Origin: a bacterium HR36
GTDB lineage: Bacteria; Planctomycetota; Planctomycetia; Gemmatales; HRBIN36
Length of the DNA stretch: 8,395 nt
Reading direction: 5' to 3'
Assembly (NCBI GenBank): GCA_002898995.1
Contig: BEIM01000134.1
Coordinates: 1-8,395 of the forward strand
The notes beneath the pieces are model-generated. The model saw only the letters and a program-made list of their open reading frames with translations, did not search any database and was not told the origin of the DNA. Below, piece after piece: positions 5,636-8,395 of this stretch. A program made the translations under genes and the position numbers. How positions within the stretch are numbered: the first letter of the stretch is position 1; each line of letters starts with the position of its first letter.

Positions 5636-7099
5636 ATGGCAACGCTCACCGATGGGCAGCCCAACGGCAAACATATCGGTCGGATTGTGCAGGTAATCGG
5701 CTCGGTCTTCGACGTGGAATTCGACGAAGGCCACCTCCCTGAAATCTACAACGCCTTGAAGATAGACGCCGAGTACAAAGGCGTGAAGATTCACCTGGTG
5801 GGTGAGGTGCAGCAACACCTGGGGGGAAACCGCGTCCGCTGTGTCGCCCTCGGTTCGACGGATGGACTGGTACGCGGTATGCCGGTTGTAGATACCGGCG
5901 GCCCGGTCAAGGTGCCGGTGGGCAAAGAGACGCTGGGGCGCGTGTTCAATCTCCTGGGTGAGCCGATTGACGGTCGCGGCCCAGTGGAAGCCAAAGAATG
6001 GTGGCCGATTCATCGCGAACCACCGCCACTTTCCGAAATCGTGCCGAAAACCGAGGTCTTCGAGACCGGCATCAAGGTCATTGACCTGCTGACGCCGCTA
6101 GTGCGTGGTGGCAAAGCAGGTCTGTTCGGCGGCGCGGGGCTGGGCAAGACGGTTATCCTCACCGAATTGATCGCCCGTATTGCCACGCAGCATGGCGGTT
6201 ACTCGGTGTTTGCTGGTGTCGGAGAACGCACACGCGAAGGAAACGATTTGTGGTTGGAAATGCAGGAAACTAAGATCGGCAATACGGGGCGTCCCGTCTT
6301 GTCGCAAACCGCGTTGGTCTTCGGGCAGATGAACGAGCCGCCCGGCGCACGTTTGCGCGTGGGCCTCTCCGCTCTGACCATGGCCGAATGGTTCCGCGAT
6401 GCCACCGGCGCGGATACGCTGCTCTTCATTGACAACATTTTCCGCTTCTCGCAGGCGGGTTCGGAAGTAAGCGCACTTTTGGGCCGGATGCCCAGCGCTG
6501 TCGGTTATCAACCGACCCTGGCCACGGAAATGGGCGAATTGCAGGAACGCATCACCAGTACGGTGCGCGGCGCCATTACTTCCGTGCAGGCGATTTACGT
6601 GCCTGCCGATGACCCCACGGATCCGGCGCCGGCCAACGCCTTCCAGCATCTCGACGCCTTCATCTATCTCGAACGCCGCATCGCCGAAAAAGGTATTTAC
6701 CCGGCGATTGACCCGCTCGCGTCCAACAGCCGCATCCTCGACCCGCAATATGTCGGCGAAGAGCATTACCAGGTAGCCCGCCAGGTGCAACGCTACTTGC
6801 AGCGCTACCGGGAATTGCAGGACATCATCGCTATTCTCGGTGTCGAGGAACTCAGTGAGGAAGATAAGCTGGTGGTGCATCGCGCTCGCCGGATCGAAAA
6901 ATTCCTCTCGCAACCCTTTATCGTTGCCGAAGCCTTCACGAACCGACCGGGCAAATTCACACCCCTAAAAGACACCATCCGCTCCTTCAAAGAGCTTTGC
7001 GAGGGGAAATGGGATCACCTGCCCGAGGCAGCTTTCCTTTACGTCGGGGCTATCGAAGAAGCGGAAGAACAGGCTCGCCGCATGAAGACCGCGGCGTGA
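5636..7099 (+). CDS. atpD: F1Fo ATP synthase subunit beta (catalytic)
   Basis: Beta is the catalytic subunit that makes or hydrolyses ATP at the alpha/beta interfaces. From ATG 5636 the protein has 487 residues. After a short polar leader it enters the beta-barrel at GRIVQVIGSVFDVEF. The P-loop is GGAGLGKT (165-172; Leu replaces the common Val), with K171 and T172. The catalytic base is E197 in GVGERTREGND. Walker B is TLLFIDNIFR (D266, R270). The adenine-site Tyr is Y355 in GIYPAIDP. The lever motif appears as EELSEED (404-410), with Glu for the usual first Asp. All key catalytic residues are present. The gap to atpG is 107 bases and holds repeat copy B. Confidence 0.98.
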   Translation: MATLTDGQPNGKHIGRIVQVIGSVFDVEFDEGHLPEIYNALKIDAEYKGVKIHLVGEVQQHLGGNRVRCVALGSTDGLVRGMPVVDTGGPVKVPVGKETLGRVFNLLGEPIDGRGPVEAKEWWPIHREPPPLSEIVPKTEVFETGIKVIDLLTPLVRGGKAGLFGGAGLGKTVILTELIARIATQHGGYSVFAGVGERTREGNDLWLEMQETKIGNTGRPVLSQTALVFGQMNEPPGARLRVGLSALTMAEWFRDATGADTLLFIDNIFRFSQAGSEVSALLGRMPSAVGYQPTLATEMGELQERITSTVRGAITSVQAIYVPADDPTDPAPANAFQHLDAFIYLERRIAEKGIYPAIDPLASNSRILDPQYVGEEHYQVARQVQRYLQRYRELQDIIAILGVEELSEEDKLVVHRARRIEKFLSQPFIVAEAFTNRPGKFTPLKDTIRSFKELCEGKWDHLPEAAFLYVGAIEEAEEQARRMKTAA

Positions 7100-7115
7100 C
7101 AAGGTGCGCGGAACC

Positions 7116-7146
7116 GGGCCGGCAGCTGTGGGTCCAATGGGCCGGC
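7116..7146. repeat. Short direct repeat in atpD-atpC gap
   Basis: GGGCCGGC occurs at 7116-7123 and again at 7139-7146, with 15 bases between. Each is itself nearly palindromic (GCCGGC), so the two could pair in the mRNA. It may be chance in GC-rich DNA. Confidence 0.3.
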
Positions 7147-7208
7147 GAAAATCCTCGAGATATCGGAAACCTTTTTAGATTGCATCGCAGAAAAGACCTA
7201 GCGGAGCC

Positions 7209-7613
7209 ATGCCTCACGAACGACTGCATTGTCTGGTGATCACTCCTGAACGCACGGTTGTAGATGAACGTGCGGACTTTATCGCTTTGCCGCTTTATGA
7301 CGGCGAACTGGGCGTGCTTCCTGGTCGGGCACCGCTTGTTGGTCGGTTGGGTTTTGGAGAACTGCGGTTACGCCGCGGCGAGGAATGGCGGTATTACTAT
7401 GTGGATGGTGGTTTTGTCCAAATCAAGCACGACACGGTTACCTTGTTGACTGCCCGCGCCATCCCCGCCAACGAACTGGACGCGCGTTCCCTGGAAGCTG
7501 AGTTGGCACAAGCTCCTCCGCCTGCGGTCACTACCGAAGCCCGCCAACGCCAGCAAGCCCAGCGCGAACGCCAGCGTGCCATGCTCCGTATTGCTAGAAA
7601 ACTGACCGCATGA
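7209..7613 (+). CDS. atpC: F1Fo ATP synthase subunit epsilon
   Basis: Epsilon binds gamma and the c-ring at the foot of the shaft and, in many bacteria, restrains ATP hydrolysis. The 134-residue length is normal. Residues 1-86 form the beta-sandwich domain, with VITPERTVVDERADFIALPL, DGELGVLPGRAPL (31-43; Arg at the usual His) and the GGFVQI strand. Residues about 88-134 form the helical C-terminal part, which ends in ERQRAMLRIARKL. The ATP-sensing I/L-D-x-x-R-A pattern known from Bacillus is not conserved; the aligned place reads RQRQQA. ATG 7209 has GGAG only 2 bases upstream, a poor spacing that may mean modest translation. It lies 109 bases after atpD and is the last gene of the operon. 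Confidence 0.95.
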   Translation: MPHERLHCLVITPERTVVDERADFIALPLYDGELGVLPGRAPLVGRLGFGELRLRRGEEWRYYYVDGGFVQIKHDTVTLLTARAIPANELDARSLEAELAQAPPPAVTTEARQRQQAQRERQRAMLRIARKLTA

Positions 7614-7648
7614 GACTAATCCCCGCCCGCGCACGATCCACTGCCCAT

Positions 7649-7673
7649 CCACCTCTGCGGGCTGCCGAGGTGG
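7649..7673 (+). terminator. Hairpin 35 bases after atpC, possible operon terminator
   Basis: CCACCTC (7649-7655) and GAGGTGG (7667-7673) are perfect 7-base complements. The 11-base loop can add two inner GC pairs. The position just after the last operon gene suits a terminator or 3'-end stabiliser. There is no T-run after it, so intrinsic termination is uncertain. Confidence 0.4.
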
Positions 7674-7818
7674 CCATTAAGCGGACAACGTCTGTGGAAC
7701 GCGCACGGTTCACCACCAAGGCATTGCTGCGGTTGGCAACCGAAGCCGTTACGATTGGCTCCCGACCGCTTTGCAACGGGAATGTGTCGCATTCTCGGCA
7801 TCACTTACGCCAACGCGA

Positions 7819-7842
7819 GAGCGGCGAGCTCAGCCCGCCTTG
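7819..7842 (+). repeat. Dispersed palindromic repeat, degenerate copy D
   Basis: GAGCGGCGAGCTCAGCCCGC (7819-7838) aligns with copies A and C after one gap in the centre; the GTGG tail is changed. It lies 115 bases before copy C. The resemblance is clear over the first 20 bases but could be an eroded copy or chance. Confidence 0.4.
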
Positions 7843-7957
7843 TTTGTACCAATCCGATTACAGAGGAGTTCGATTAAGTACGGTCAGCCAAAGGTAGTAC
7901 GAGCGCGAAACACGCATACAGTGGCATCCGATTCATCCACTGAGCGAATCGCACGAG

Positions 7958-7982
7958 GAGCGGCGGGCGTTAGCCGCCGTGG
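7958..7982 (+). repeat. Dispersed palindromic repeat, copy C
   Basis: GAGCGGCGGGCGTTAGCCGC followed by CGTGG. It differs from copy B mainly by T for C in the loop and one missing C, which leaves a bulge in the stem. The arms GGCGGGC and GCC-GCC still pair. It lies in the gene-poor DNA downstream of atpC, so the repeat is not confined to the operon. Confidence 0.7.
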
Positions 7983-8142
7983 ACTCGGCGCCAGCCAGCC
8001 GTGAAGCCTGGAAGGGAAACCGTGAAGAATTAGCAGCTGCCGCTTTGGTTGTTCTTTTCTCCTGGAGCAGTTTTTGATGTCCTGAGGCTCCTTCGAAAGA
8101 CGCACGACTTTCGCATAGTTCAAGTGCTTGGCAATCGAGTAC

Positions 8143-8177
8143 ACCGCTGTGGACGCACACGGCGGTACTGGCTTTTT
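8143..8177 (+). terminator. Terminator-like hairpin with T-run
   Basis: ACCGCTGTG (8143-8151) pairs with CACGGCGGT (8158-8166) through nine pairs including one G-T, around a 6-base loop. TTTTT follows at 8173-8177 after 6 bases. The shape fits a + strand intrinsic terminator, though the spacer is longer than usual. It lies 530 bases after atpC, so it could end a long operon transcript or an unrecognised RNA. Confidence 0.4.
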
Positions 8178-8395
8178 GCGGTAGGGGCGTCGCACCAGAG
8201 GAGCGGGAAGAGATGGACCGAGCCTTCGCACTTAGCAGGAGTGTCGCGTGCACAGGCTGGCCCAAGCGTGGGATATCGAGGCGCCATTGCGTTCTGGGAC
8301 GGGGGTAGTTATGATGCAGGGGTGTTTCCCTAGAGCGAAACGCTTGGAATGATGACAGCCTTGATGGATGCGGCAGGCTAGAGCTGCGAGCAAGA

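Larger units (their letters stand above)
7614..8395. other. Gene-poor region downstream of the operon
   Basis: I see no gene I can support in these 782 bases. Open frames on both strands are short, rich in Arg/Ser/Pro or Cys, lack good ribosome-binding sites and show no recognisable motif. The region holds repeat copy C (7958-7982), a degenerate copy (7819-7842) and hairpins at 7649-7673, 7730-7742, 8094-8113 and 8143-8166. No tRNA, transposase or CRISPR pattern is evident. It could be plain intergenic DNA, decayed genes, or encode an untyped small RNA. Confidence 0.6.

Noticed and set aside
6098..6913. 271-codon minus-strand frame opposite atpD
   Set aside because: It lies wholly within the conserved catalytic region of beta; the open frame follows from GC-rich codon use.
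1..7613. Na+-type N-ATPase operon
   Set aside because: Gene order is B-E-F-H-A-G-D-C with atpH present, and the c subunit lacks Na+ ligands, so it is a standard F-type operon.
7649..7673. Possible fifth copy of the dispersed palindrome (minus strand, CAGCCCGC core)
   Set aside because: Only about eight contiguous bases match and the arms differ; it is better described as an independent hairpin.
7610..7897. 95-codon + frame whose ATG overlaps the atpC stop (ATGA)
   Set aside because: There is no ribosome-binding site, the composition is Arg/Ser-rich, no family is recognised, and it runs through a hairpin and degenerate repeat copy D.
932..7982. CRISPR array
   Set aside because: The repeat copies are kilobases or over 100 bases apart, in both orientations, without regular spacers.
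7933..8265. Minus-strand frames (110 and 115 codons) over repeat copy C
   Set aside because: Two overlapping frames of similar length, with low-complexity Ser/Arg/Ala content and no recognised domain.
8049..8333. 94-codon + frame starting at TTG in the downstream region
   Set aside because: It has a weak start, no motif, and contains the terminator-like hairpin at 8143-8177.

Overview
The window carries a nearly complete F1Fo-type ATP synthase operon on the + strand in the classic order atpB-atpE-atpF-atpH-atpA-atpG-atpD-atpC (subunits a, c, b, delta, alpha, gamma, beta, epsilon). It is followed by about 780 bases with no convincing gene. Only atpB is incomplete: its reading frame is open to the left edge, so its N-terminus and the operon promoter lie outside the window.

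The sequence is GC-rich, uses clear Shine-Dalgarno sites, and encodes subunits c and b with signal-peptide-like N-termini. The AtpE loop style (GxGRIG...ARQPE) and the GC-rich palindromic repeats between genes suggest a planctomycete, possibly of the Gemmata group. That placement is an inference from sequence style, not a database match.

Layout: 1-907 atpB (5' partial); 908-1086 a gap with inverted repeats and one copy of a dispersed palindrome; 1087-1401 atpE; 1402-1502 a gap; 1503-2183 atpF; 2236-2913 atpH, overlapping atpA by 50 bases; 2864-4552 atpA; 4572-5528 atpG; 5529-5635 a gap with a second palindrome copy; 5636-7099 atpD; 7209-7613 atpC; 7614-8395 apparently noncoding, with one good and one degenerate palindrome copy and several hairpins, two of them terminator candidates.

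The genes jointly build one machine. Subunits a and c form the membrane ion path, b and delta the stator, gamma and epsilon the rotor shaft, and alpha and beta the catalytic head. Catalytic residues look intact. The c subunit lacks the known Na+ ligand set, so proton coupling is expected. No previously undescribed system is evident. The best leads are the dispersed palindromic repeat family, a roughly 56-residue insertion in alpha, a His-rich insertion in a, a Thr/Pro-rich insertion in gamma, and two very short ORFs that end exactly on the atpE and atpF start codons.
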